Position numbers and translations under genes: made by a program. The notes beneath the pieces were generated by a model. That model saw only the letters and a program-made list of their open reading frames with translations. It was not told the origin of the DNA and ran no database searches. Shown here one piece after another: positions 19,386 through 27,574 of a stretch of 64,000 nt of DNA. The stretch's first letter is position 1, and every line of letters begins with the position of its first letter. The stretch is from contig CATLOT010000001.1 in the NCBI GenBank assembly GCA_950054155.1, positions 124,001 through 188,000 of the forward strand, written 5' to 3'. This stretch comes from an uncultured Bacteriovoracaceae bacterium. Its GTDB lineage: Bacteria > Bdellovibrionota > Bacteriovoracia > Bacteriovoracales > Bacteriovoracaceae.

Positions 19386-19529
19386 AGAAAACAAGGTACT
19401 CAACCGCTAGGTTGAGATTCTTGTGTTCCTTACCTGTAAGGGTAGGGTGCCCACAGGCAAAAAGTTATAAAGAAAACAAGGTACTCAACCGCTAGGTTGA
19501 GATTCTTGTGTTCCTTACCTGTAAGGGTA
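19386..19529 (+). repeat. Perfect 59-bp direct repeat, two copies, structured
   Basis: The same 59 bases occur at 19386-19444 and 19471-19529, separated by 26 unrelated bases. Each copy contains two perfect inverted repeats: CTCAACC-GCTA-GGTTGAG and CCTTAC-CT-GTAAGG. After the second copy, TATAGAAT could be a -10 box with TTGTGT inside the repeat as a -35 (spacing 16-18), so that copy may form the promoter region of the following lipoprotein gene. I do not recognise the element. A small RNA, a duplicated leader element and a short dispersed repeat are all possible. Confidence 0.9.
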
Positions 19530-19561
19530 TAGAATAACGACTCAGAAAAGGACTTTTGGGG

Positions 19562-21565
19562 ATGTTAATGAATCGATTTACTCAAGTACTATTAGTATTA
19601 GTTTGTTTGACCTTTGTAGGATGCGGCGGAATCAAAATGCTCTCACCGGGTTCAAACAAAGACCTCTATACAGAGACTTTCCTTTCTAAAATTGAAGACA
19701 TTAAGAAAGAGTATCGCCGCGGTGACGGAGCTTTAGCCTTAAATAAACTCAAGTCTTTTAATGAAGCAGAGTTGATGCCAGCAGAAAAAGCGTTGCGCCG
19801 AAACTTAATTGGTGTGATTTACTTTGGTCAACAAAACTATGAGCAAGCAATTTTTAATTTTAATCAAGCTTTAACGACCTCTACCGAAGATGAGAATCTT
19901 ACGGGACAGATTAAGCTTAACCTCGCGAGTTCCTATTATAAGTTAAAAATGAATGATGAGGCTTATAAAGTCATCAAGGACGCACCCTTTAGAAGCCTCT
20001 CTCCTAAGGAAATTGTTAAGTTTCACGTCCTTCGTTATCGATTAGCCAATGAGGCAGGCGATGAACAAGTTGCCATGGACTCACTTGTGTGGACCCTTAG
20101 TCAGAAGGATAAAATTAGTGAACTTAGAATTGATTCTAATTATGAGGTTCTTCTCAACAAGTTTAGACAGCTTGAGCAAAGAGAGAAGTATCGTTTTCTA
20201 GAGGTATATGAAGAAGAAAAGTTTTTCGTGGTGGGTTACCTTTCTTATTTAGAAGCTGAAAAGGTTTATTACGACGGAGACAAAGACGGTGCTAACGATC
20301 TGATCTCTTGGACTAATACTCACTTTTCTGAGTACCCAGAAATTAAAACACTGCTTGAGAACTTTACATATAAAGTAGAAAACTATGCAAAACTCAATTC
20401 TCTTGCCATAGGTATTGTTTTACCATTGTCTGGTGACAAGGCCGACTATGGAAAGAGGGCCCTTCTCGGTATAGATGCTGCTTTAAGAAAGTTTGAAGAG
20501 ACTCATCCTGAAGTTCCTAAGTTTCAAGTCATTATTAAAGACTCTAAGGGGAGTGGGGTTGTCGGCGCCCATCACATAAAGGAACTTGTTGAAAAGAATT
20601 ATGTGGCTGCCATAATCGGTGGCCTTTTCTCGAATGAAGCGACGAAAGAGTTTGAGGTGGCGAAGAAGAGTGGTGCATTCTTTATTAGTTTATCTCAAAT
20701 CTATGCAGATAAAGAAGATAAGGACCACTTGCTCCTTGAGGTACCAGGTTCCATTGAATCACAAATTGATCAGCTTCTCTCGTCCAATATTGTTAAAAAC
20801 TTTGGCCCAAGAGCAGCCGTCGTTTATCCAGACTCTAAACGTGGGAAAGCTTATGTGAATGAGTTTTGGAGAAAAGCGAACCTTTTAAACTTTCCTGTCG
20901 TTGGTCTTTATAATTATGAGGGCAAGCCAGGAAGCTATAGTGAACCTATAAAGAACTTACTTGGCCTTAAGTTTCCACGAACGAGAGCAGAAGAATATAA
21001 ACTGCTTGAGGAGATACACTCACTAGAGGGAGCTAAGTCTACTAGACGAGTCCAAACTCTTCCTCCACAGATTGACTTTGATTGGGTCTTCATTCCAGCC
21101 TATCCACTTGAAGCTGTTCAAATTATTCCAACATTTACTTATTATGATGCTTTCGCCATTCCTATCGTTGGTGGTCCTAGCTGGAGAAGTCAGCGCTTAA
21201 GTCGTGAAAGTTATAAATTTAGAAATATTTTCTTTGTTGGGGATGATGTTCAAGAGGTAAGTTCTAACTTATCTGAATATTTTAGAGAGAAGTATGATTC
21301 AAAGCTTCGTCTGATAGAACTGCGCTCTTTTGATAGCATGGGAATTGCTCTCAATCTTCTTAATGCTCAAAAATATGAATCGCGTGATGAGTTAGATATG
21401 GCAATTAGAGGAATGGAAGAAATAAAGGGGCAAACAGGAAGTTGGAATCTTAGAGACAGTATTTGGCTTAAGAATATGGCCAGTCTTCATTTAAGAAATG
21501 GTAAGATTTCAGAAGTTGCGCTTAAAGAAGAAGAGCCAAAAGGGGAGGCGAAGGAGACCCCATAG
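19562..21565 (+). CDS. LpoA/LppC-like lipoprotein (TPR plus periplasmic-binding fold)
   Basis: The protein looks like the penicillin-binding-protein activator family (LpoA), whose members stimulate peptidoglycan synthases from the outer membrane. A signal sequence ends at FVGC, so C21 would be lipidated; the -3 Phe makes the lipobox slightly unusual. Helical TPR-like repeats span about residues 30-260. From about residue 285 (LAIGIVLPLSGDKADYGKRA) it has a type-I periplasmic-binding fold. The ATG at 19562 lies 9 bases after AAGGA and is preferred over a TTG two codons earlier. An amino-acid ABC transporter binding protein is the alternative, but no transporter genes are nearby. Its last 57 bases overlap the opposite-strand glycosyltransferase gene. 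Confidence 0.8.
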   Translation: MLMNRFTQVLLVLVCLTFVGCGGIKMLSPGSNKDLYTETFLSKIEDIKKEYRRGDGALALNKLKSFNEAELMPAEKALRRNLIGVIYFGQQNYEQAIFNFNQALTTSTEDENLTGQIKLNLASSYYKLKMNDEAYKVIKDAPFRSLSPKEIVKFHVLRYRLANEAGDEQVAMDSLVWTLSQKDKISELRIDSNYEVLLNKFRQLEQREKYRFLEVYEEEKFFVVGYLSYLEAEKVYYDGDKDGANDLISWTNTHFSEYPEIKTLLENFTYKVENYAKLNSLAIGIVLPLSGDKADYGKRALLGIDAALRKFEETHPEVPKFQVIIKDSKGSGVVGAHHIKELVEKNYVAAIIGGLFSNEATKEFEVAKKSGAFFISLSQIYADKEDKDHLLLEVPGSIESQIDQLLSSNIVKNFGPRAAVVYPDSKRGKAYVNEFWRKANLLNFPVVGLYNYEGKPGSYSEPIKNLLGLKFPRTRAEEYKLLEEIHSLEGAKSTRRVQTLPPQIDFDWVFIPAYPLEAVQIIPTFTYYDAFAIPIVGGPSWRSQRLSRESYKFRNIFFVGDDVQEVSSNLSEYFREKYDSKLRLIELRSFDSMGIALNLLNAQKYESRDELDMAIRGMEEIKGQTGSWNLRDSIWLKNMASLHLRNGKISEVALKEEEPKGEAKETP

Positions 21566-22498
21566 GACTCCGAGCCCGTAAAAGAAGTTCATTAATATCT
21601 GGTAAATAATCACGAGGGGAAGAAGTGCCCCTCTTTCCATCGATACTTTCATACTGATAAAAAGAGTCAATGTGATATACATGGTAAGAAGATGATGACT
21701 TGCATATCCTAGAGTGAACAATCCTAAATAGACGACCCAAACAGCAGGAATAAGAAAGAGGAAGCTAAAGAGCTTCTTACTCAGGCTGAAAGATTTTACC
21801 CGATGAAACCCACTGCTAAAGACAGCTTGCGCTAAATGATCGATACGAGTCTTTCGATAATGGTAGACAAAAAGCTTTGAGCTATAGAGGGCTTTTCCTT
21901 GATGTTGAATAATTTGATTGATCAGGTAGTTTTCTTCATTCCTAAAGAGATGTCTACTAAAGAAGAGTTTATTCTTTCTTTGAAAATCCATCCTCATCCA
22001 TAGGTGGCAGAGAATAAGATTACTTTCATGACCTTGGGTGATCTCTTTTGTCATTCTATCGTGGCGTAGACGTGTATGGGCAGTGGCCATTGGCGATCGA
22101 AGCGTAAGGCTGAGGGCCTCCTGAAAAATACTTCCATTCAGAGGAGAGTGATCAGGGCCGCCAATACAAATGGTATCTTTTGAAGCATTTTCAATGGCCG
22201 CGAAACTTGATGAAAAGTAATCATTGGGTAAGACAATGTCATCATCTAAGAAGAGCACCCAGTCTGTACTGACTTTCTTGAGGGCTTCATTTCTCGCCAT
22301 ACCTGGTGTTTCAAAGTTACCTTGAAGCCAATGAGTATGAGGGCATAAGTTCTTTAAGTCTGTGTACTGATCGAGGGCCTCTCCATTGACAACGATATAC
22401 TTTGTGGTCTGCTGGCACAGTTCATTCAGTTGGAGAAGAAGGGCTTTGAGGCGATCTTTCCTTTTATAAGTGACAATAATAATTGAAAAACTAGGCAA
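21509..22498 (-). CDS. Family 2 glycosyltransferase with C-terminal membrane segments
   Basis: This GT-A fold glycosyltransferase probably moves a sugar to a lipid or cell-surface acceptor at the cytoplasmic face of the membrane. The 329-residue protein starts with SFSIIIVTYKRKDRL, and the metal/nucleotide-sugar motif LDDD is at residues 84-87. Two or three hydrophobic segments lie in the last third (around residues 240-325). The start is TTG, preceded by AAGGGGATCG at good spacing. It is divergent from the HPr-kinase-like gene and shares a 53-base promoter region with it. It overlaps the 3' end of the LpoA-like gene by 57 bases. The acceptor is unknown. Confidence 0.82.
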   Translation of the reverse strand: MPSFSIIIVTYKRKDRLKALLLQLNELCQQTTKYIVVNGEALDQYTDLKNLCPHTHWLQGNFETPGMARNEALKKVSTDWVLFLDDDIVLPNDYFSSSFAAIENASKDTICIGGPDHSPLNGSIFQEALSLTLRSPMATAHTRLRHDRMTKEITQGHESNLILCHLWMRMDFQRKNKLFFSRHLFRNEENYLINQIIQHQGKALYSSKLFVYHYRKTRIDHLAQAVFSSGFHRVKSFSLSKKLFSFLFLIPAVWVVYLGLFTLGYASHHLLTMYITLTLFISMKVSMERGALLPLVIIYQILMNFFYGLGVLWGLLRLPFWLFFFKRNF

Positions 22499-22533
22499 AC
22501 GATCCCCTTAATGAATAATTCCCCTTAAAGCAA

Positions 22534-22542
22534 TGGTATCAT
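22534..22542 (+). promoter_or_regulatory. Extended -10 promoter, possibly giving a leaderless mRNA
   Basis: TGG-TATCAT is an extended -10 element ending 9 bases before the ATG at 22552. Transcription would start around 22549-22551, almost at the start codon. No Shine-Dalgarno sequence is visible before this ATG, which fits a leaderless or nearly leaderless message. Confidence 0.4.
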
Positions 22543-22551
22543 TATAGCTAA

Positions 22552-23589
22552 ATGGAAAGGTATTTAAATTTAAACTTTTATGGCTACAAAGTGATCATTA
22601 AGACGGCGTGGCCAGATCTTCGAGAACGCTTAAGAAAGGATTTTTCATTCTTTGTTGACAGTAATCCTGGAGAGCAGAGTCAGCTTACTCTCACCATTAC
22701 TAGAGAGGATCTGCTCGATAAGCACTATGCTAATAAGAGCTTTTCCTCTAGTACGGAAAAAGTATCTTTTTTTGATGAGAGCAAATTTCGTTATTGCCTG
22801 TATCCAACAGGAGTAAAGACGAGGTTTAATTTTTCTGAAAATGAAGCCATCGTTACAGGCGAAGAACTTCATTCCGTTCATGAGGTTTCGTACTTAATGA
22901 TTTTGAGTCGTGTAGGAAAAGGACTCGACTTATTAGGGCTTCATCGAGTCCATGGAGCAGCCTTTGAATATAAAGGAAAAACCTCTCTCCTTGCTTTTAG
23001 CTCTGGTGTAGGGAAGACGACCCTTCTGAATGAGGTGATGAAAAAAGAGGGTGTAAAGCTCTTAAGTGATGATAGTCCGCTTATCGACTCTAAGGGGAAG
23101 CTCTATGCTTTTCCATTAAGGCTAGGATTTGAAAAAGAACTCCCCTTTAACTTAAAAGACGCTCCTCACTATGACCTAAATCGGTTTCATTTTGGGCTTA
23201 AGAAGCTCGTCAGCATTGAAGACCTGAACTATGAGATTTCAACTAGTCCTGGGGCCGGTTATATATTTACAGGTGAGCGAGGTAAGAGGCGTGCTGTGAA
23301 AAAGGTGATGGCCTTTAGTCACGTTTCTCATCTTATAAGAGAATCGCTGGTGGGCTATGGACTCCCCATTCTCATTGAATATTTTTGGGAACCAGGTCTT
23401 AGGGATTATGGGGTTAAAACAAGGATTGTCTTATTAAGAGCTCGTGCCCTAATTTGCTTTTTCCTGAGGAATAATAAAAGAAGGCTTATCTTAAAGGAGA
23501 AAAGTGCAGGCAAAGAAGAGCCAGCTTTTCATAAAGATAAGCCTGATAAGAATGCAGTAATGCTAATTGATTATTTGGAAAGCTCTTAA
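22552..23589 (+). CDS. HPr kinase-like P-loop ATPase
   Basis: The protein resembles HprK-related ATPases. The P-loop SSGVGKTTLL lies at about residues 150-159, after LHRVHGAAFEYKGKTSLLAF, the layout seen in HPr kinase-type folds (LHAS...GpSGsGKS). LLSDDSP, about 15 residues later, resembles the Walker B-like segment. Classical HprK phosphorylates HPr of the sugar phosphotransferase system, but no HPr gene is present here. HprK-like proteins in surface polysaccharide clusters have no settled role. The first 130 residues are not recognised. The C-terminus is lysine-rich. It is divergent from a glycosyltransferase gene, which suggests a joint role in glycan assembly. Confidence 0.72.
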   Translation: MERYLNLNFYGYKVIIKTAWPDLRERLRKDFSFFVDSNPGEQSQLTLTITREDLLDKHYANKSFSSSTEKVSFFDESKFRYCLYPTGVKTRFNFSENEAIVTGEELHSVHEVSYLMILSRVGKGLDLLGLHRVHGAAFEYKGKTSLLAFSSGVGKTTLLNEVMKKEGVKLLSDDSPLIDSKGKLYAFPLRLGFEKELPFNLKDAPHYDLNRFHFGLKKLVSIEDLNYEISTSPGAGYIFTGERGKRRAVKKVMAFSHVSHLIRESLVGYGLPILIEYFWEPGLRDYGVKTRIVLLRARALICFFLRNNKRRLILKEKSAGKEEPAFHKDKPDKNAVMLIDYLESS

Positions 23590-23592
23590 AAA

Positions 23593-23703
23593 TTAAGAGT
23601 TTTTCTTTCCAGCTTCAATTCTTTTAAGGATTCTAGCCTTTTTCTTAGCTTGACCTTTTTTACGATTCATTTTGATTGTCTGTTTTTTTCTACCACGACC
23701 CAT
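23593..23703 (-). CDS. 36-residue highly basic small protein
   Basis: A short complete reading frame starts at the ATG complementary to 23701-23703 and stops at 23593. The product begins MGRGRKKQTIKMNRKKGQ and ends RIEAGKKNS. Over 40 percent of the residues are lysine or arginine and there is no acidic stretch. AGAGG lies 10 bases before the start. Size and composition resemble small ribosome-associated or nucleic-acid-binding proteins. I do not recognise the family. It converges with the HPr-kinase-like gene (3-base gap) and is divergent from the AMP nucleosidase gene. Confidence 0.68.
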   Translation of the reverse strand: MGRGRKKQTIKMNRKKGQAKKKARILKRIEAGKKNS

Positions 23704-23909
23704 TTGACACAACCTCTGCTGCTATTTGTTAAGATGTTAAAAGTAGGCGCTCATCATAGAACTAGAGTACCGCCTTGGCAAGGGAAACGGCCAGTAAAGG
23801 TAGTTTTTAGCACCTTTCAGGCGTTTGAAAGTTGTCATAGAATCTCTGTAAGTGTTAAATTTTACGTACAATTCCTAAAGGATGGGAAAGTCGATTCTCA
23901 AGGATGACG

Positions 23910-24851
23910 ATGAGCATCAGTAAAAAGAAAGCAACTCGCAAGAAAGTGGCTAAGAAAAAGGTCACTAAAAAAGCGACAAGAAATTCAAAATCAAAATTAA
24001 AGGAAGACGAAGACTTTCTCAATAATCCTTTTGCTGTGAAAAAGTCTCTTCTTCACTCGATGCGTATTCATGGAAATGATGACAAACGGAAAATTGCAAT
24101 CGACATGCTTGAGCGCTACACGGGTCATAATTTTGAAGATTTCCAAAAGCAAGTCATTCTCACCAATTTTCATTACTATGTTGAGCGCTTCAACACAATT
24201 TTAGATGACGCTCATTATACACAGGGCTCGGCTTTTAAGGCTTCTTCAAGTAAGAAAGCCCAGGTGACAATCATTGAATTTGGAGTGGGTTCTGCAATGG
24301 CCGCTTTGATCGGAGAGTTACTGGCGGTTGTAAAACCTAAGGCCGTTCTCTTTCTTGGTCTATGTGGGGCTGTTCACCCCTCATTAAAGGTAGGGGATTT
24401 TATCCTTCCCATTGCATCGATTCGTGCAGAGGGTGTATCGCGACACTTTCTTCCTCCTCAAGTCCCAGCTCTTCCGACATTTAAAGTTCAAAAATTTGTA
24501 AGCCAAATTTTAGTTGAGCATGGACATGACTATAGAACGGGAACGATCCACTCAACGGACTTTAGGTTTTGGGAATTTGATGAAAAATTTAAACTCAATC
24601 TTATCGAAGAGAGAGTTTTAGCCGTTGAGATGGAAACGGCTGCATTATTTACAACTTGTTTTGTGAGTAAGGTTAATATTGGAGCTCTTTTATTAGTCTC
24701 TGATTGTCCATTGAAGCCTGGTGGAATTAAAACGAAAAAATCCGCTAAGTCAGTATTTAAGAAATTTACAGATGTTCACATAGAACTTGGCATTGAAGCA
24801 ATGGCTGATATTGCTGAGCGAGGTGAAAATATTAGGCATTACCACTGGTAA
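23910..24851 (+). CDS. amn: AMP nucleosidase with lysine-rich N-terminal tail
   Basis: This nucleoside-phosphorylase-fold enzyme probably cleaves AMP to adenine and ribose 5-phosphate. The core has EFGVGSAMAAL, LFLGLCGAVHPSLKVGDFILP and the VEMETAALF signature of the family, in a protein of about 313 residues. The last part, ERGENIRHYHW, is typical of Amn. E. coli Amn is longer (about 484 residues) because of an extra N-terminal domain that is absent here. Residues 5-35 are instead a histone H1-like run of lysines with K-K-A-T and K-K-V-T repeats. AAGGA lies 5 bases before the chosen ATG; another ATG is two codons upstream. Confidence 0.85.
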   Translation: MSISKKKATRKKVAKKKVTKKATRNSKSKLKEDEDFLNNPFAVKKSLLHSMRIHGNDDKRKIAIDMLERYTGHNFEDFQKQVILTNFHYYVERFNTILDDAHYTQGSAFKASSSKKAQVTIIEFGVGSAMAALIGELLAVVKPKAVLFLGLCGAVHPSLKVGDFILPIASIRAEGVSRHFLPPQVPALPTFKVQKFVSQILVEHGHDYRTGTIHSTDFRFWEFDEKFKLNLIEERVLAVEMETAALFTTCFVSKVNIGALLLVSDCPLKPGGIKTKKSAKSVFKKFTDVHIELGIEAMADIAERGENIRHYHW

Positions 24852-24874
24852 AATAGTTAATAAGGGTATGAGTT

Positions 24875-25912
24875 ATGTTTAAGAAGTTTCTCGATTGGTT
24901 TTCAAATGATCTTGCAATTGACCTTGGGACCGCAAACTGTCTTGTTTATGCAAAGGATCGTGGGATCATTGTTAACGAGCCATCAGTGGTCGCTGTTCAT
25001 CAAGGTGTGAAGGGTGTTTCAAAAGTTCTTGCTGTCGGTAAAGAAGCTAAAGAAATGCTAGGACGTACCCCTGGTTCTATTAAAGCTATTCGTCCTATGA
25101 AGGATGGAGTTATTGCTGACTTTGAAGTGACTCAGGCGATGCTTCGTTACTTTATTCAAAAATCGCTTGCTGGATCAAAGCTTGTGAAGCCAAGAATAAT
25201 TATCTGTATTCCTTTTGGTATTACTCAAGTTGAAAAAAGAGCTGTAAAGGAATCGGCAGAGCAGGCAGGGGCCCGTGAAGTTTACTTGATCGAAGAACCG
25301 ATGGCCGCCGCGATAGGTGCGGGACTTCCCATTACTGAGCCAAGCGGTAATATGATTGTTGATATCGGTGGGGGAACAACTGAAGTTGCTGTGATCTCTC
25401 TTGGCGGTATTGTCTTTTCTAAATCTGTTAGAGTTGCCGGTGATAAGTTTGACGAGGCGATCACTCAATACATTAAAAAGAAGTATTCTCTTTTGATTGG
25501 TGAGAGAACTGCCGAAGCTATAAAAATTAGTATTGGTAACGCCTATCCCTTTGATGAAGAAGTGAAGTCTTTTGAGGTTAAAGGTCGTGACCTCATTGCT
25601 GGTGCTCCTAAAATTATTGAAGTCACAAGTGATGAGATCAGAGATGCTCTTAGTGACCCAATTTCAGAAGTTGTTGAAGCTATTAAGATCTCTCTAGAGA
25701 AGACACCTCCTGAACTTGCCGCGGACATTGTTGATAATGGAATTATTCTAGCGGGTGGGGGTTCCCTTCTTGCAAACCTCGATATTCTCATTAAAGAGAA
25801 AACAGGTCTTCCTGTGAGCTTAGCTGAGGATCCACTCACTTGTGTTGTTCGTGGTTGTGGTAAAGCTCTAGAGTCAATAGACCTTCTTAAGCAAGTGACT
25901 ACTCTTTCTTAA
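24875..25912 (+). CDS. mreB: Rod shape-determining protein MreB
   Basis: MreB is the bacterial actin that directs lateral wall synthesis. The 345-residue protein has the actin-fold motifs [13 protein letters not shown] near residue 14, [27 protein letters not shown] and [13 protein letters not shown]. The N-terminal [12 protein letters not shown] forms an amphipathic membrane-binding helix as in Gram-negative MreB. mreC and mreD are not adjacent. The PilZ gene starts 14 bases after it on the same strand. Confidence 0.97.
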   Translation: MFKKFLDWFSNDLAIDLGTANCLVYAKDRGIIVNEPSVVAVHQGVKGVSKVLAVGKEAKEMLGRTPGSIKAIRPMKDGVIADFEVTQAMLRYFIQKSLAGSKLVKPRIIICIPFGITQVEKRAVKESAEQAGAREVYLIEEPMAAAIGAGLPITEPSGNMIVDIGGGTTEVAVISLGGIVFSKSVRVAGDKFDEAITQYIKKKYSLLIGERTAEAIKISIGNAYPFDEEVKSFEVKGRDLIAGAPKIIEVTSDEIRDALSDPISEVVEAIKISLEKTPPELAADIVDNGIILAGGGSLLANLDILIKEKTGLPVSLAEDPLTCVVRGCGKALESIDLLKQVTTLS

Positions 25913-25926
25913 TAGGTGATTGAATA

Positions 25927-26787
25927 ATGACTAAGAAGAAAGCAAATTTTCTCAAATTATCCGTTGAAGAAATGGGAACAAAGCTTTCTGTTTTAGCGAA
26001 GCAAAAAGAAGTGATCAAGGTCTGGGAGAAGGGCGAAGATGCCTTTGTCTATAGAGTCACTGATTATACTGTCATGAAGCTTCCCGATAGCTCGAATTAC
26101 TTTTTAACTCTCTTTAGTGAGGGTAAGGAAAGTGATGATGCTTTAATTGGAAAACGAGTTCTGATTAATTTTAGTATTAAGGACTCCGACTATTTTTCTG
26201 ATGGTGTCGTTGCTGCTGATGATGTTAATAAAACACTTCATATTCAACTTTCAAGAACTTTCTATCGCACAGAGAAGCGGGGCAATGAGCGTCTCCTCAC
26301 TTTTCCTCATCATCAAGTCTATGCTTACTTTAAGGTTTTGACAGAAAAAGAGGAAAGCAATGTCATCGAACTGAAAAGAGATGAAGACCGTAATTACATT
26401 GACTACAAGGTTAAAAAGAAACAAGAGTTAAAAGAGCGTCTTAAGCAAAAGATTAGTGACGTTGAAGACCTCATTGGATTTAGGGCACTTGATATTTCTC
26501 GTTCGGGAATTGCCTTTATTATTAATGAAGATGAATCAAAGTATTTTGCAGAAGATAATAAGTACAGTTTCTATATTCTTTTTGACGGTGACATTTTTGT
26601 CGTGAAAGGCGCAGATCTTGTTTACAAGGTTAATTATGTGGGTGGCCCCCAGGGGACCAAGCGCTTTAAGGTTGGCTTAAATTTTACGCCTGTCGAAAAA
26701 CTGACAAAACACATCACAGATATCCTTAGCAAAGATAATGATAAAGGGACAACAAAAGAAGAATTTGAGGACTTGGTAGAGGAATGA
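25927..26787 (+). CDS. PilZ-type c-di-GMP-binding protein
   Basis: The c-di-GMP contact motifs of PilZ domains are both visible: RxxxR at residues 114-118 (RTEKR) and DxSxxG at residues 189-194 (DISRSG). The gap between them is about 70 residues, longer than usual, and contains a charged helical insert rich in lysine and glutamate. An N-terminal YcgR-like beta domain may cover residues 20-110. There is no membrane segment. The gene lies just after mreB and overlaps the next lipoprotein gene by four bases, so c-di-GMP control of wall growth or surface functions is a plausible but unproven role. Confidence 0.72.
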   Translation: MTKKKANFLKLSVEEMGTKLSVLAKQKEVIKVWEKGEDAFVYRVTDYTVMKLPDSSNYFLTLFSEGKESDDALIGKRVLINFSIKDSDYFSDGVVAADDVNKTLHIQLSRTFYRTEKRGNERLLTFPHHQVYAYFKVLTEKEESNVIELKRDEDRNYIDYKVKKKQELKERLKQKISDVEDLIGFRALDISRSGIAFIINEDESKYFAEDNKYSFYILFDGDIFVVKGADLVYKVNYVGGPQGTKRFKVGLNFTPVEKLTKHITDILSKDNDKGTTKEEFEDLVEE

Positions 26788-27563
26788 TTCATATTAATAA
26801 AAGGTTTCTTTTATTAAGTATGTTGGTTTTTAACCTTCTGGCTTCTTCCTGCTCATCTACATCTGTTCCAAAACCCGGCGCTCTACCTGAATACTCCGTT
26901 AGTATGAATCTTGAAGATAAGTCAGGATCCTTTCTTGTAAAGAGGTCTTCAGGATTAACGAAGAGTAAGAAGAGTCTCTATTCTAAGTATGAGGTTTTTT
27001 CAGAAGCTTCTGGAGAAGCAAAAGTTTTAGAGCAAGCCGTTGTTATGGCGACACCTGGATATGTTGGAAAAAACTTACCTGTTCTTAGACCTTTTCAAAG
27101 TCGCTATAAAGTTTGGTTTGATGGAAAGTTATATCAGACGGAAACTAAAATTGATGTGAAAAATAGAACTTTAAGAGTTGCTATGGAGAGCCCTGAAAAA
27201 CAGTGGAGTGGGCGTAAAGATTTTATTTTTCCTGGAGGCAATGGAATCTTTTGCTATTTCTCACAACTTGTTGAATGTATTTCCTTTACGGGTTTTATAA
27301 AAAAGGCGATTTCGCAGAAGAAAGGAAAGACTGAATTAACTGTGATTTGGGATGGTTATCCTTACATTCAAGAGCAATACTTAAATTTAAAGAATGAGCC
27401 ATTTGCGCCTGCGGTAATTGAGTATGATGGTTCTACTAAAGAGGGAGATCATCGATTTTCTCTTAATATATCGGGAAGTGTTATTTTTTACCTCTTTAAC
27501 GAAAATTATGAATATGCCAAAATCTTTTGGCCAGCGCAGGGATATTCTCTCTATCACAGATAA
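26784..27563 (+). CDS. Hypothetical lipoprotein
   Basis: A signal sequence ends in LLASSC, so this is probably a lipoprotein of about 235 mature residues. The rest is mixed beta with no recognised domain; the middle contains YKVWFDGKLYQTETKID and the end IFWPAQGYSLYHR. Its ATG overlaps the stop of the PilZ gene (ATGA) and nagZ follows 11 bases later, so the three are probably co-transcribed. Its function is unknown. Confidence 0.75.
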   Translation: MIHINKRFLLLSMLVFNLLASSCSSTSVPKPGALPEYSVSMNLEDKSGSFLVKRSSGLTKSKKSLYSKYEVFSEASGEAKVLEQAVVMATPGYVGKNLPVLRPFQSRYKVWFDGKLYQTETKIDVKNRTLRVAMESPEKQWSGRKDFIFPGGNGIFCYFSQLVECISFTGFIKKAISQKKGKTELTVIWDGYPYIQEQYLNLKNEPFAPAVIEYDGSTKEGDHRFSLNISGSVIFYLFNENYEYAKIFWPAQGYSLYHR

Positions 27564-27574
27564 AGGTGATCATA

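Noticed and set aside
23650-23907. 85-residue plus-strand ORF before amn
   Set aside because: It overlaps the 36-residue basic gene, has no ribosome-binding site or family, and its composition is not gene-like.
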